NCBI GenBank assembly: GCA_034522055.1
Contig: JAXHLS010000006.1
Span: 1,026,790 to 1,090,789, forward strand
Length of the DNA stretch: 64,000 nt
DNA from: Gammaproteobacteria bacterium
GTDB taxonomy: Bacteria; Pseudomonadota; Gammaproteobacteria; JAABTG01
Direction: 5' to 3'
Each line of letters opens with the position of its first letter. Within the stretch, counting starts at the first letter, position 1. This document shows positions 49,400 to 58,294 of the stretch, one piece after another. The notes below the pieces were generated by a model. It did not search any database. It worked only from the letters and a program-made list of their open reading frames with translations, and had not been told where the DNA came from. A program made the position numbers and the translations under genes.

Positions 49400-51547
49400 T
49401 CAGCGCGCCACGCGACGCACGTCGAGGACGTTGGACACCCGGGCCAGGCGCCCCAGCACCCGCTCCAGGTCCTTCACGCCCCCGATCTCCAGGGTCAGGC
49501 CGATGTAGGCGCGGTGCGCCTCTCGATCGCTGCGGGAGTTCACGCCCAGGACGTTGACGCGGGCGTCGGCGAGGACGCGGGTAACATCGTGCAGCAGCTC
49601 CCGCCGGTCCAGGGCGACCAGCTCCACGTCCACCGGGTGGGTCTCGGCCTCCTCCGGGCCCCACTCCACCTCCACCACCCGTTCGAAACGGCTCGCCGCG
49701 AAGCGCCGCAGGTTCGGGCAGTCCCGGCGGTGGATGGTGACGCCCTGGCCGCGGGTGATGTAGCCCGCGATGGCGTCGCCGGGCAGGGGCATGCAGCAGC
49801 TCGCCAAGCGGGTCAACAGGTTGCCGACCCCCTGGATCCGAAGGCCGCGCCCGCGGGGCTCCGGCACCTCGCGGCGGCGCGGCGCGGTAGTCGGGGGCTC
49901 GGCGGGCTGCAGTCGCCCCGCCAGTTGGGTGGCCTTGAGATCGCCGGCACCGAGGGCGGCGAGGAAATCATCCACCTGCGCATAACCGCAGAGTCGTGCC
50001 AGGGCATCGTAAGCCATCCTGGTTTGGCCCAGGCGCTGGAGTTCACGCTCCAGAATGGAGCGCCCTGCGGCCAGGTTCTTGTCGAAGTCCTGCTGCTTGA
50101 ACCAGCGCTGGATGTGGCCGCGGGCGCGTCGCGTATGGACGTAGCCGAGGTGGGGGCTGAGCCAGTCACGGCTCGGCCCACCGTGGCGGGCGGTGAGGAT
50201 CTCCACCTGCTGGCCGCTCTCAAGCGGCCGGGTCAGGGGCACCATGCGACCGTCCACTTTGGCGCCGCGGCAGTGGTGGCCCACCTCGCTGTGGACGGCG
50301 TAGGCGAAGTCCACCGGCGTCGCGCCCCGGGGCAGGTCCACCACCCGTCCCGCCGGTGTGAACACGTAGACGCGGTCCTCGAAGACCTCGTCGTGGAAAC
50401 GGTCCAGCAGATCCGTGGCATCCGCCGCCTCGTCCTTCCACTCCAACAATTGACGCAACCACAGGATCCGGGCCTCCATGCCCAGATCGGCCCGCACTCC
50501 CTCCTTGTAGCGCCAGTGGGCGGCCACCCCGAACTCGTTGTGCCGGTGCATCTCCCGGGTCCGGATCTGCACCTCCACCACCTTGCCGGCGGGCCCGATG
50601 ACGGCGGTGTGGATGGACCGGTAACCGTTCTTCTTGGGGGTGGCGACATAGTCGTCGAACTCCCCGGGGATGTGGGGCCACAGGCCGTGCACGACCCCCA
50701 GGGCGCGGTAGCAGTCCGCGATATCATCCACCAGGATACGCGCCGCCCGCACATCCAGGATCCGTTCGAAATCAACATCTTTATCCCGCATCTTCTTCCA
50801 GATGCTGAAGATGTGCTTCGGCCTGCCGCTGACCTCCGCCGCGATGCCGTCGCGGGCCAGGGCCACCTCCAGGGTGGCGGTGAAATCGGCCAGGTAGCCC
50901 TCGCGGTCGACCCGCCGCTCCTTCAGGCGCGCCGCGATATCGCGGTAGGCCTCGGGCTCCAGCACCCGTAGCGACAGGTCCTCCAGCTCCCACTTCAGCT
51001 GCCAGATACCGAGGCGATTGGCCAGCGGCGCGAACAGATCCATGGTCTGGCGGGCGAAGGCCACCTGTTCCGCGGGCGGCCGCTCGCGCAGGGTACGCAG
51101 GCTGTGGACGCGGTCCGCCAGCTTGATGACCACCACGCGTACGTCTTCGACCATGGCCAGCAGCATCTTGCGCAGGCCCTCCGCCTGCAGGCCGTCGCGA
51201 TGCCCGGCATCGTCCGCCACGGGCTGCTCCGGCAGCACGTCCATGCGCCCGAGGCCGGTCAGCAGGCGTACCACGCCGTCGCCGAAGCGCTCCCGCAGTA
51301 GTTCGTCATCCGGCCACCCGGCGGCGCCGGTCCCGGCGTGCAGCACGGTGGCCACGACGGCGTCGCCATCGAGGCCGAGGTCGTGGACCATGCGCGCCAC
51401 CGCCAGGGCTCGCTCAAGGCCCGCGCCCGGATGGTTGGCCTCCACCAGCGCCACGGCCTGCCGCAGCCGGGTGGGCTGCGCGTCGGGCGGCTCCGCCATC
51501 ACGCCCAGCCAGGCCTCCAGCCGGGGCTCGGGGGCGGGCCGCGTCAT
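49400..51547 (-). CDS. relA: (p)ppGpp synthetase RelA
   Basis: The 715-residue protein has a degenerate HD domain (VVATVLHAGTGAAG in place of LLHDVIEDT), an intact synthetase (RPKHIFSIWKKMRDK, NGYRSIHTAV, VEVQIRT, YKEG), TGS (VYVFTPAGRVVDLPRGATPV), a Cys-containing domain (SCCMPLPGD) and a C-terminal ACT domain. Loss of the HD hydrolase motif marks a RelA-type synthetase that responds to uncharged tRNA on ribosomes. ATG 51547 lies 4 bases after the SelW-like gene stop; an extended frame upstream is a shadow of that gene. Confidence 0.93.
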   Translation of the reverse strand: MTRPAPEPRLEAWLGVMAEPPDAQPTRLRQAVALVEANHPGAGLERALAVARMVHDLGLDGDAVVATVLHAGTGAAGWPDDELLRERFGDGVVRLLTGLGRMDVLPEQPVADDAGHRDGLQAEGLRKMLLAMVEDVRVVVIKLADRVHSLRTLRERPPAEQVAFARQTMDLFAPLANRLGIWQLKWELEDLSLRVLEPEAYRDIAARLKERRVDREGYLADFTATLEVALARDGIAAEVSGRPKHIFSIWKKMRDKDVDFERILDVRAARILVDDIADCYRALGVVHGLWPHIPGEFDDYVATPKKNGYRSIHTAVIGPAGKVVEVQIRTREMHRHNEFGVAAHWRYKEGVRADLGMEARILWLRQLLEWKDEAADATDLLDRFHDEVFEDRVYVFTPAGRVVDLPRGATPVDFAYAVHSEVGHHCRGAKVDGRMVPLTRPLESGQQVEILTARHGGPSRDWLSPHLGYVHTRRARGHIQRWFKQQDFDKNLAAGRSILERELQRLGQTRMAYDALARLCGYAQVDDFLAALGAGDLKATQLAGRLQPAEPPTTAPRRREVPEPRGRGLRIQGVGNLLTRLASCCMPLPGDAIAGYITRGQGVTIHRRDCPNLRRFAASRFERVVEVEWGPEEAETHPVDVELVALDRRELLHDVTRVLADARVNVLGVNSRSDREAHRAYIGLTLEIGGVKDLERVLGRLARVSNVLDVRRVAR

Positions 51548-51551
51548 GTCA

Positions 51552-51827
51552 TCAGCGGTCGGAATGACCGAGATCGCGCTCGGGCCACACCCGGTCGCGC
51601 ACCAGTTGCTTGAGTTCCTTGCTGTCGGGAAAGCGCCCCTGGGCCTTCTTGGACCACAGGAGGTCATCCCCCAGATGCACCTCGAAGATGCCGCCGCCGG
51701 CGGGGATGAGGGCCACCTCGCCGAGGTCCTCGCCGAAGGTCATGAGCAGTTCCTGGGTCAGCCACGTGGCCCGCAGGACGAAGCGGCACTGGGCACAGTA
51801 GGTGATGGCGATGCGGGGTTTGGACAT
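51552..51827 (-). CDS. SelT/SelW/SelH-type (Rdx) selenoprotein homologue
   Basis: The 91-residue protein has IAITYCAQCRFVLRA, the CxxC redox motif of the Rdx family with cysteine where some homologues have selenocysteine, and GIFEVHLGDDLLWSKKAQGR, the typical second half. It is cytoplasmic and presumed thiol-redox. It is followed directly by relA. Confidence 0.9.
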   Translation of the reverse strand: MSKPRIAITYCAQCRFVLRATWLTQELLMTFGEDLGEVALIPAGGGIFEVHLGDDLLWSKKAQGRFPDSKELKQLVRDRVWPERDLGHSDR

Positions 51828-52003
51828 TTCGGGGGTCCGTCGATGGTGGGTCCGAGGCCATAAGCTAGCGCCCGGGACGGCGGGATGGAAGGCATTGACG
51901 GAGACTATCTCCCATGTTTTATTGAAAAATCCATGGGAGGCGTCGCCCCCTGCCCGCGACCATGAACCCCCAATGACTACACTGCCATCAGGAGGCCGCC
52001 GCC

Positions 52004-52927
52004 ATGACGACAACCATACCCGCGGGCCCGACACCGCGACCTATACCGCGCCGGGAACGCCCCACCCCCCACCGGCTCCGCCCCTGGCCCCACCTGGCGC
52101 GACTGGGGCTCGTGCTCATGGCCCTGGGGCTGCCGTGGGACGGTCCGCGGGCGGATCCCCTGCCCATCTTCGACGTCCACCTCCATTACGATGCCGACCA
52201 CCAGACCGTGGTGCCACCCGAGACCGCCTTGGGGATCCTCGACCGCGGTGGCATCGCCGCGGCCGTCGTGACGAGCCGGCCACCCGACACGGCGCTGGCC
52301 CTGCACGAGGCGGCGCCCGAACTTATAGTCCCCTTCCTCGGTATCTATCAGGACCGCGACGACAAGGAGAACTGGCACCAGGACGAGGACCTCCCCGGCC
52401 GCGTCGAAAAGCGACTGGATGACGGCCCGTGGGCCGGCATCGGCGAACTCCACATATTCGCGGAGCATCGCCGCAGCCCGGTATTCGGGCGCATCGTGGA
52501 CATGGCCGCCGAGCGAGGGCTGGTGCTGCAGATGCACTGCGACCCCGCGGTCATCGATGCCCTGTTCTCGCGCCAGCCCGACGCCACGGTGATCTGGGCC
52601 CACGCCGGGCGCTACCCCTACCCGCCGTTGCTGAAGGACTACCTGGAACGCTATCCCGGCCTTCACATCGACCTCTCCACCCGCGACGACCGCCTGGGCG
52701 CCCAGGGCGGCATGGGCACCGCGTGGCAGGTGTTGCTGCTGGAGTATGAGGACCGCTTCATGGTGGGCGTGGACACCTACAGCGTGGGGCGCTGGGAGAG
52801 CTTCGGGAGTATCGTCGAAAAGACCCGATCCTGGCTCGATGACCTCCCCCGGGGCGCGGCGAAGGCCATCGCCTGCGACAACGCCGCCCGCCTGTTCGAC
52901 CTGCCGGTGTGCGACACCGGGAGCTAG
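52004..52927 (+). CDS. Exported amidohydrolase_2-family protein
   Basis: The 307-residue protein has a basic N-terminus and hydrophobic segment (LARLGLVLMALGLPW) acting as signal or anchor, then a TIM-barrel hydrolase: FDVHLHYD (HxH metal pair), LQMHCD, WAHAGRYP and GVDTYS. It hydrolyses or decarboxylates an unknown substrate in the periplasm. It is divergent from the SelW-like gene (176-base gap) and convergent with the next gene. Confidence 0.8.
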   Translation: MTTTIPAGPTPRPIPRRERPTPHRLRPWPHLARLGLVLMALGLPWDGPRADPLPIFDVHLHYDADHQTVVPPETALGILDRGGIAAAVVTSRPPDTALALHEAAPELIVPFLGIYQDRDDKENWHQDEDLPGRVEKRLDDGPWAGIGELHIFAEHRRSPVFGRIVDMAAERGLVLQMHCDPAVIDALFSRQPDATVIWAHAGRYPYPPLLKDYLERYPGLHIDLSTRDDRLGAQGGMGTAWQVLLLEYEDRFMVGVDTYSVGRWESFGSIVEKTRSWLDDLPRGAAKAIACDNAARLFDLPVCDTGS

Positions 52928-52946
52928 CCGAGGAACCCCTCGCGAC

Positions 52947-53951
52947 TCAATCCACCCCGCGGCCCAGCAGCATGTCGACGAAGCGCTGGCGATCGGCCGC
53001 GCTCATGGCTCGATAGACCTCGTAGTCGGCATGACGATGGGGGGCCTCCGGGTCGAGCCGGATCCCCCACAGGGGATCGAGCCGGTCGGGCAGCATGGCG
53101 TAGCGCGCATCCCCCACCCCATGGGCACGCGTGGGGTCCAGAAAGAGGTAACCCTCGGAGAAGCGGGCGAAGCGCCGGATGTCTTCGCCCTGGACGGAAT
53201 CGGGCGGCACCAGCGTCGCGTCCGTGCCGGGCGTGAATACGGCGACGCTCTCCCCCTCATAGATACGCGTACCCGTCACCCCCACCCGCACCGCATCCAC
53301 ATGGAAACGACCGGCGGCCTCATATACCGAGCGCCACAGCACCAGGTTCCCCAGGGTGGGCTTGACCAGCCCCCGCTCCACCTCATGGCCGCGGGTGGCC
53401 GCCAGCTCCGCCGCCGCGGCGGCGGCCCGTTCGTGCTGTACCACCCCGAGCAGCAGGTAGCCGGCCGCCAGGACCAGCCCCAACCGCGCGGCCCGCACCG
53501 CGTACCGGCGCAGGGCCAGCACCAGGGCCGTGATGAGGATCAGGGAGAACACGGGATCCACGATGGAGATGATGTTGAGGGCCAGGCGCCGCTCCACCAG
53601 GGGCCACAGCCAGTGGGTACCGTAGCTGGTACAGACATCCAGGAACCCCGCCAGGGCGAAACCCAGGAGGGCAAACAGATACAGGCGCGCGAAGGCCAGG
53701 CGGCGACGCAACAGGGGCCACAACACGACGGCGGCCACCAGGGCACCGGCGGGCACGAAGAACAGGGAGTGGGTGAAGTGGCGGTGATACTCGAGATAGA
53801 GCAGCGGGTCCGACGAGGAGCGGATGAGGGCGTCCGCATCCGCCAGCAGGGCGGCGCCGAAGCCCACCCCCGCCGCCACCCGCACCTCCTCGCGGCGCGC
53901 CCCGGCCTGGGCGCTGACGGCCCCCAGCAGGCCCTGGGTGAGAATATCCAC
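52947..53951 (-). CDS. YdjM-like membrane-bound metal-dependent hydrolase
   Basis: The 334-residue protein starts MDILTQGLLGAVSAQAG and has LADADALI, YHRHFTHSLFFV and LDVCTSYGTHWLWPL, the DUF457/YdjM histidine and aspartate motifs, within four to five membrane helices. The last 150 residues are soluble. Catalysis is predicted only by family name; the E. coli relative is a LexA-regulated membrane protein of unclear function. Confidence 0.8.
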   Translation of the reverse strand: MDILTQGLLGAVSAQAGARREEVRVAAGVGFGAALLADADALIRSSSDPLLYLEYHRHFTHSLFFVPAGALVAAVVLWPLLRRRLAFARLYLFALLGFALAGFLDVCTSYGTHWLWPLVERRLALNIISIVDPVFSLILITALVLALRRYAVRAARLGLVLAAGYLLLGVVQHERAAAAAAELAATRGHEVERGLVKPTLGNLVLWRSVYEAAGRFHVDAVRVGVTGTRIYEGESVAVFTPGTDATLVPPDSVQGEDIRRFARFSEGYLFLDPTRAHGVGDARYAMLPDRLDPLWGIRLDPEAPHRHADYEVYRAMSAADRQRFVDMLLGRGVD

Positions 53952-53984
53952 GGCGCGTGTCGCGCAGGGGTTCGGGGCGGCGGC

Positions 53985-54668
53985 TCAGTGCACCGGCGAC
54001 AGATCGGCCAGACGGTCCTCCATCTGGGCGAGCCGCTGCCAGGCCGCCGGGAACAGGTCGTAGTTGGGATCCCGCGCCACCAGCAGACGCCGCCCATCGG
54101 TGGAGAGCTGGGCCACCTGGACGGCGTCGAACACGTTGAGGGCGGCGTCCAGGGCCTCGGCACTCTCGCTCAACAGGGTGGGCAGCAGCTCGCGGGAACG
54201 GATCACCGTATCCGGGTGCAGCAGATCCGCCACGATGGGAAACTCCAGCAGCCCGTAATGGACCCGGCGTGCCGCCTCCTCCTGGTCCAGCTCCTGGGTG
54301 GCGGTAGCATCCCCCGCGGCGGCATTGCGGATGGTGCGGGTGATGACATCCACCAGCCGCCGCACCGCCGCCTTGTTGGCCTGCTGGTCCCCGGCCAGGC
54401 CCGCGGCGGTCTCGTACAGGCGCTCGAGACGCTGCTTGAGGTCGAGGATGGTATCGCTGTCCACATTGGCGTCGAGATCCACCGCCTCCTGGACGGCGGC
54501 CTGGAGTTCTTTCTGAAAGGCCGCCCGCTCCTCCTGATCCCGGCGCTGGGCCTCCCGCAACTCGTCGTGGGCATCCGCCGCCACGGGCTCGTCGAACAGG
54601 GCGTTGCCCATCCTGCGACGCAGGTGGCGTTCGTGTCTTCCGGGTTTGTCGCTCAACGTTGGCTGCAT
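53985..54668 (-). CDS. Conserved-looking soluble protein, unknown function
   Basis: The 227-residue protein is helical and charged, with DELREAQRRDQEERAAFQKE suggesting a coiled coil, and an ordered C-terminal part (HYGLLEFPIVADLLHP, DPNYDLFPAAWQRL). No signal peptide or known motif is evident. It precedes the YdjM-like gene by 33 bases in the same direction and may be co-transcribed. Confidence 0.6.
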   Translation of the reverse strand: MQPTLSDKPGRHERHLRRRMGNALFDEPVAADAHDELREAQRRDQEERAAFQKELQAAVQEAVDLDANVDSDTILDLKQRLERLYETAAGLAGDQQANKAAVRRLVDVITRTIRNAAAGDATATQELDQEEAARRVHYGLLEFPIVADLLHPDTVIRSRELLPTLLSESAEALDAALNVFDAVQVAQLSTDGRRLLVARDPNYDLFPAAWQRLAQMEDRLADLSPVH

Positions 54669-54812
54669 GACTCTATGACGGTTGGGGGGCCGGGGGCCGG
54701 TGAGAAACTAGCACAGGAGGTCCCCGGAGTTCCAAGGGCTTATCGCCCTGTAATGGCCCTGACTCTCCACCGCGTCACCCCTCCGGGTCTCGCCGGACCG
54801 CAGCCACCGGAC

Positions 54813-56297
54813 TCACGAAGAACAGCTCACCACGATCTCCGGCGCCCCCTGCGGCGGCGGCTCCGCCCAGGCCGACCGGGCCGGGTGCTCATCGAAGGGA
54901 CTGTGCAGCACCTCCACCAGGTCCTCGAGAAAACCATGGTCGCCCGCCTCGGCCCGTTCGATGGCCTGCTGGGCCAGGTGGTTGCGCAGGATGTATTCAG
55001 GATTCACCCGGTTCATGGCAGTACGGCGGGCGGCCGGATCCACGCCCTCGGCGGCCATCCGCGCGTCATAGTCCGCCGCCCAGGCATCGAAGGCGGCGCG
55101 GTCGTGGAAGCGATCCCGCAACCGGGGCGCGCCACCGTCTACGCCATCCCCGGGGGCCAGGTCGCGGAAGCAGCGGGTATAGTCCACGCGGCTCCCGGCC
55201 ATCAGCTCCAGCAGGCGATCCACCAACTCGTTGTCGCCTTCGCGCGCCTCGAAGAGCCCGAGCTTGGAACGCATACCGGCGGCATAGGCCGTGGCCAGTT
55301 CGGGCTCGAAGGCCGCCAGGGACTCGCGGGCCATGGCTGCCGCGGCCTCGCCGTCCCGGGGCTCCAGCAGGGGCAGCAAGGCCTGGGCGAAACAGCTCAG
55401 GTTCCACAGGGCCACCCGGGGCTGGCGGTTGAAGGCGTAGCGACCGCGGTGGTCCGAGTGGTTGCAGATGAAATCGGGATCGTAAGCGTCCAAGAAACCG
55501 AAGGGGCCGTAGTCCATGGTGAGTCCCAGCACCGACATGTTGTCGGTATTCATGACGCCGTGGGCGAAACCCACCTGCTGCCACCGGGCCACCAGCCGGG
55601 CGGTGCGCGCCACCACCTCGTCGAGGAAGGCGAGATAGGGATGAGCGGCCTCCTGCAGGGCGGGAAAATGATCCGCCATGACGTGGTCCGCCAGCACCTT
55701 CAGATCATCGAAGCGGTTGCCGTAGTAGAGCACCTCGAAGGAGCCGAAGCGCACGTGGCTGGGGGCGAGGCGCAACAGCATGGCACCCTTCTCCACGCGC
55801 TCCCGGTACACCTCCTCGTCGCTGCCCACCATGCACAGGGCGCGGGTGGTGGGGATCCCCAGACCGTGCATGGCCTCGCTGCACAGGTACTCCCGCACCG
55901 TCGAGCGCAGCACCGCTCGCCCGTCGCCGTCCCGGGAGTAGGCGGTAAGCCCGGCGCCCTTCAGGTGCAGGTCCCAGGATTCGCCGCGGCGGTTGCGCAC
56001 CTGCCCCAGCAGGATGGCGCGGCCGTCGCCGAGGCGGGGCACGTAGTGTCCGAACTGATGGCCCGAGTAGAGCATGGCCACGGGCGCGGACCCGGGCAGC
56101 GGACGGGCACCGGCAAAGTAATCCACGAACTCGGGGCGGGCCGCCTCGGCGGGGTCCAGATCGATGAGTTCCGCGGCCCGCCGATTGAAGGCCACCAGAT
56201 AAGGGTTGGCCAGGGGGGTGGGCTCCACCCGGGAATAGAATGACTCCGCCAGGCGTGCGTAGCCGTTGTCGAACACCAACTCCTCGAGACTTTTCAT
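54813..56297 (-). CDS. selO: SelO-type protein AMPylator
   Basis: The 494-residue pseudokinase-fold protein has SGHQFGHYVPRLGDGRAILL, DLHLKGAGLTAYSRDGDGR, FAHGVMNTDNMSVLG and DYGPFGFLD, the SelO (YdiU/UPF0061) signature. It transfers AMP from ATP to Ser/Thr/Tyr of target proteins in redox homeostasis. It ends in VSCSS; homologues with selenocysteine have it near this C-terminus, and here a Cys occupies the place. Confidence 0.93.
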   Translation of the reverse strand: MKSLEELVFDNGYARLAESFYSRVEPTPLANPYLVAFNRRAAELIDLDPAEAARPEFVDYFAGARPLPGSAPVAMLYSGHQFGHYVPRLGDGRAILLGQVRNRRGESWDLHLKGAGLTAYSRDGDGRAVLRSTVREYLCSEAMHGLGIPTTRALCMVGSDEEVYRERVEKGAMLLRLAPSHVRFGSFEVLYYGNRFDDLKVLADHVMADHFPALQEAAHPYLAFLDEVVARTARLVARWQQVGFAHGVMNTDNMSVLGLTMDYGPFGFLDAYDPDFICNHSDHRGRYAFNRQPRVALWNLSCFAQALLPLLEPRDGEAAAAMARESLAAFEPELATAYAAGMRSKLGLFEAREGDNELVDRLLELMAGSRVDYTRCFRDLAPGDGVDGGAPRLRDRFHDRAAFDAWAADYDARMAAEGVDPAARRTAMNRVNPEYILRNHLAQQAIERAEAGDHGFLEDLVEVLHSPFDEHPARSAWAEPPPQGAPEIVVSCSS

Positions 56298-56415
56298 GAC
56301 CCGAGCATGGAAGCACCCGCCACGGCCATCAACCTGACAGGCCTGCGGTTATAACCTCGAGGTCCTGGACATCCGCGAGGCCGGCGGCGGCCTCAGCCTG
56401 TCGGTCCGCCGCAGC

Positions 56416-56445
56416 GCCGTCGGCGGCCAAAAGCAGCCGACCTAC
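56416..56445. repeat. Palindromic repeat, GCCGTCGG/CCGACCTAC type
   Basis: GCCGTCGGCGGCCAAAAGCA followed by GCCGACCTAC closely resembles the right half of the repeat at 23729-23757. It lies between selO and the sigma-54 regulator gene, where no other feature was found. Confidence 0.5.
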
Positions 56446-56454
56446 CTGCTCAGA

Positions 56455-57861
56455 TTATGGCTTTGGAGGCTTCTCGATTCCCATGCGCTTCATGCGTGAG
56501 GCCAGGGTGGTGGGCTTGACGCCCAGGAGTTCGGCGGCGCCGCCGGCGCCGAACACCTTGCCGCCGGTCTTCTCCAAGGCCCGCAGGATCATCTCGCGGT
56601 CGCGGCGGCGGCGCTCGGTCTCGCCCATGAGGTCGGGCTCGGCGGGGGTTGTGATCGGTGTTGCGGCGGCGATGGCGGGCCCGTTGGCTGTGGCGGGCTC
56701 GTCCGGCAGGTGGAGGGTGAGACGGCCCGCCACGGAGGCGATCACGCCGCGCTCCATCACGTTCTCCAGCTCGCGCACGTTGCCGGGCCAGGAGTAAGCC
56801 TGAAGCCGCGCGATGTCATCCCCGGTCAGGCGCACGTGGGGCACGTTGAGGCGCCGGCTGGCTCGCAGCAGGAAATGGCTGGCCAGCAGGGGGATGTCCT
56901 CGGGCCGTTCACGCAATGGAATGGACTCGATGGGGAAGACGTTCAGGCGGTAGTACAGGTCCTCCCGAAACTCCCGAGCCGCCACCGCCTCCTGCAGATT
57001 GCGGTTGGTGGCGGCCACCACCCGCACGTCCACGGCCCGGGTGGCGCCCTCCCCCACGCGCTCGAACTCACCGGCCTGAAGCACCCGCAGCAGCTTGCCC
57101 TGCATCTCCAGGGGGATCTCCCCCACCTCGTCCAGAAACAGGGTGCCGCCGTGGGCCAACTCGAAGCGCCCGACGCGGTCCTTCACGGCGCCGGTGTAGG
57201 CGCCTCTGACGTGGCCGAAGAACTCGCTCTCGAAGAGGTCCCGGGGCACGGCGGCACAGTTGACCCGCACCAGCGGCCCGTCACGGCGCTCGCCGGCCCG
57301 GTGGATGGCGTGCGCGATGAGTTCCTTGCCGGTGCCCGACTCGCCGCTGATGAGCACCGTGGCCCCGGTGGGGGCCACCAGTTCCACCTGCTTGAGGACA
57401 TGATGCACGGCCGCGCTGGTGCCGACGATGTCGTGGAAATCGCCCCCGGCGCCGCTGGGCGTCCCCGCCGCGGACCGCCCGCGTTGGGGACGGTCCACCT
57501 CGTCCAGGCGCAGCCGCAGCAGGCTGCGCGGACCCTGCTTGAAGACCACGGCAGCGTATGCGAACAGCCGGAAACCGGCCTCCCCTACGCCGGCACCGGG
57601 GGGCGCTCCGGCCGCACCTCGGGAAGGCGGGGTCGCGATGCACAGCCGCGCCTTGCCGGCCTCACCGTTCATCCAGCTCACCCGCAGCCCCGTGATGTCC
57701 TCCGCCCCCCAGTCCAGCCACTGCCGCGCCGCCCCGTTGGCCTCGATCACCCGGTCGTCCACCGGATCCACCACTATCTCCGGCCCGCCTGCGAGCGCCG
57801 TCCCGGCTCCCCCATACCGGTCCGCAGGGTCCGCCTCGGTCAGGCATAGGGCGGACGTCAT
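56455..57861 (-). CDS. Sigma-54-dependent activator with PAS-like sensor
   Basis: The 468-residue protein has an N-terminal PAS-like region ([20 protein letters not shown]), an AAA+ domain with [13 protein letters not shown], the sigma-54 loop GAYTGA, and [13 protein letters not shown], then a Fis helix-turn-helix ([20 protein letters not shown]). There is no phosphoreceiver, so it senses a ligand directly. It is divergent from the ABC-CobW operon, whose leader holds a -24/-12 promoter and a 15-bp inverted repeat, making it the likely activator. GAYTGA replaces the usual GAFTGA, which is tolerated. Confidence 0.92.
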   Translation of the reverse strand: MTSALCLTEADPADRYGGAGTALAGGPEIVVDPVDDRVIEANGAARQWLDWGAEDITGLRVSWMNGEAGKARLCIATPPSRGAAGAPPGAGVGEAGFRLFAYAAVVFKQGPRSLLRLRLDEVDRPQRGRSAAGTPSGAGGDFHDIVGTSAAVHHVLKQVELVAPTGATVLISGESGTGKELIAHAIHRAGERRDGPLVRVNCAAVPRDLFESEFFGHVRGAYTGAVKDRVGRFELAHGGTLFLDEVGEIPLEMQGKLLRVLQAGEFERVGEGATRAVDVRVVAATNRNLQEAVAAREFREDLYYRLNVFPIESIPLRERPEDIPLLASHFLLRASRRLNVPHVRLTGDDIARLQAYSWPGNVRELENVMERGVIASVAGRLTLHLPDEPATANGPAIAAATPITTPAEPDLMGETERRRRDREMILRALEKTGGKVFGAGGAAELLGVKPTTLASRMKRMGIEKPPKP

Positions 57862-57904
57862 CCGCGCGCCCCGGGGGCCACGGGGATGGCCATTGGTTTA
57901 CCGT

Positions 57905-57940
57905 CACGAACCTTCGTAGGCGATGCTACGAAGGTTCGTG
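57905..57940. promoter_or_regulatory. 15-bp perfect inverted repeat, probable activator site
   Basis: CACGAACCTTCGTAG, loop GCGATG, CTACGAAGGTTCGTG. It lies 44 bases upstream of the regulator gene and about 90 bases upstream of the sigma-54 promoter at 58027, the right range for an enhancer-type site. No T-run follows, arguing against a simple terminator. Confidence 0.6.
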
Positions 57941-58026
57941 GATCACGATATTCCCGACTCTCCACCATTCTTGCTCCTGCAGCCATTTCATTCGTATTTT
58001 CAATGTGTTAGAGAGATCACGCCCAA

Positions 58027-58043
58027 TTGGCACGGATACTGCT
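58027..58043 (+). promoter_or_regulatory. Sigma-54 promoter of the ABC-CobW operon
   Basis: TTGGCACGGATACTGCT matches the sigma-54 consensus with TGGCACG, N4 and CTGCT, and exact GG-N10-GC spacing. The start would fall near 58054, leaving a leader of about 240 bases. The region 57862-58294 holds no supported gene. Confidence 0.75.
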
Positions 58044-58294
58044 CTGGCCTTTGACAAAAGCGGCGCCATGAGGCCGCCGCCGCAATGTCGCTCCAGTCGA
58101 GGCGTTGCACCGCCGGAGTGCGCCGGGCGCCCAGATTGGGGCGCCCACGGCGTCGGCGAGCACCGTAAATGGGGCTACGGCGGCCACCCGCGGTGGTATC
58201 GCAGGATACGTGCCAGAAATGGCGGCCGGCGGTTTCGGACTTCCATCTCAGCAGGCCATCACAGCAGGCCACCACAGCAGGAGAGAGACGACCC

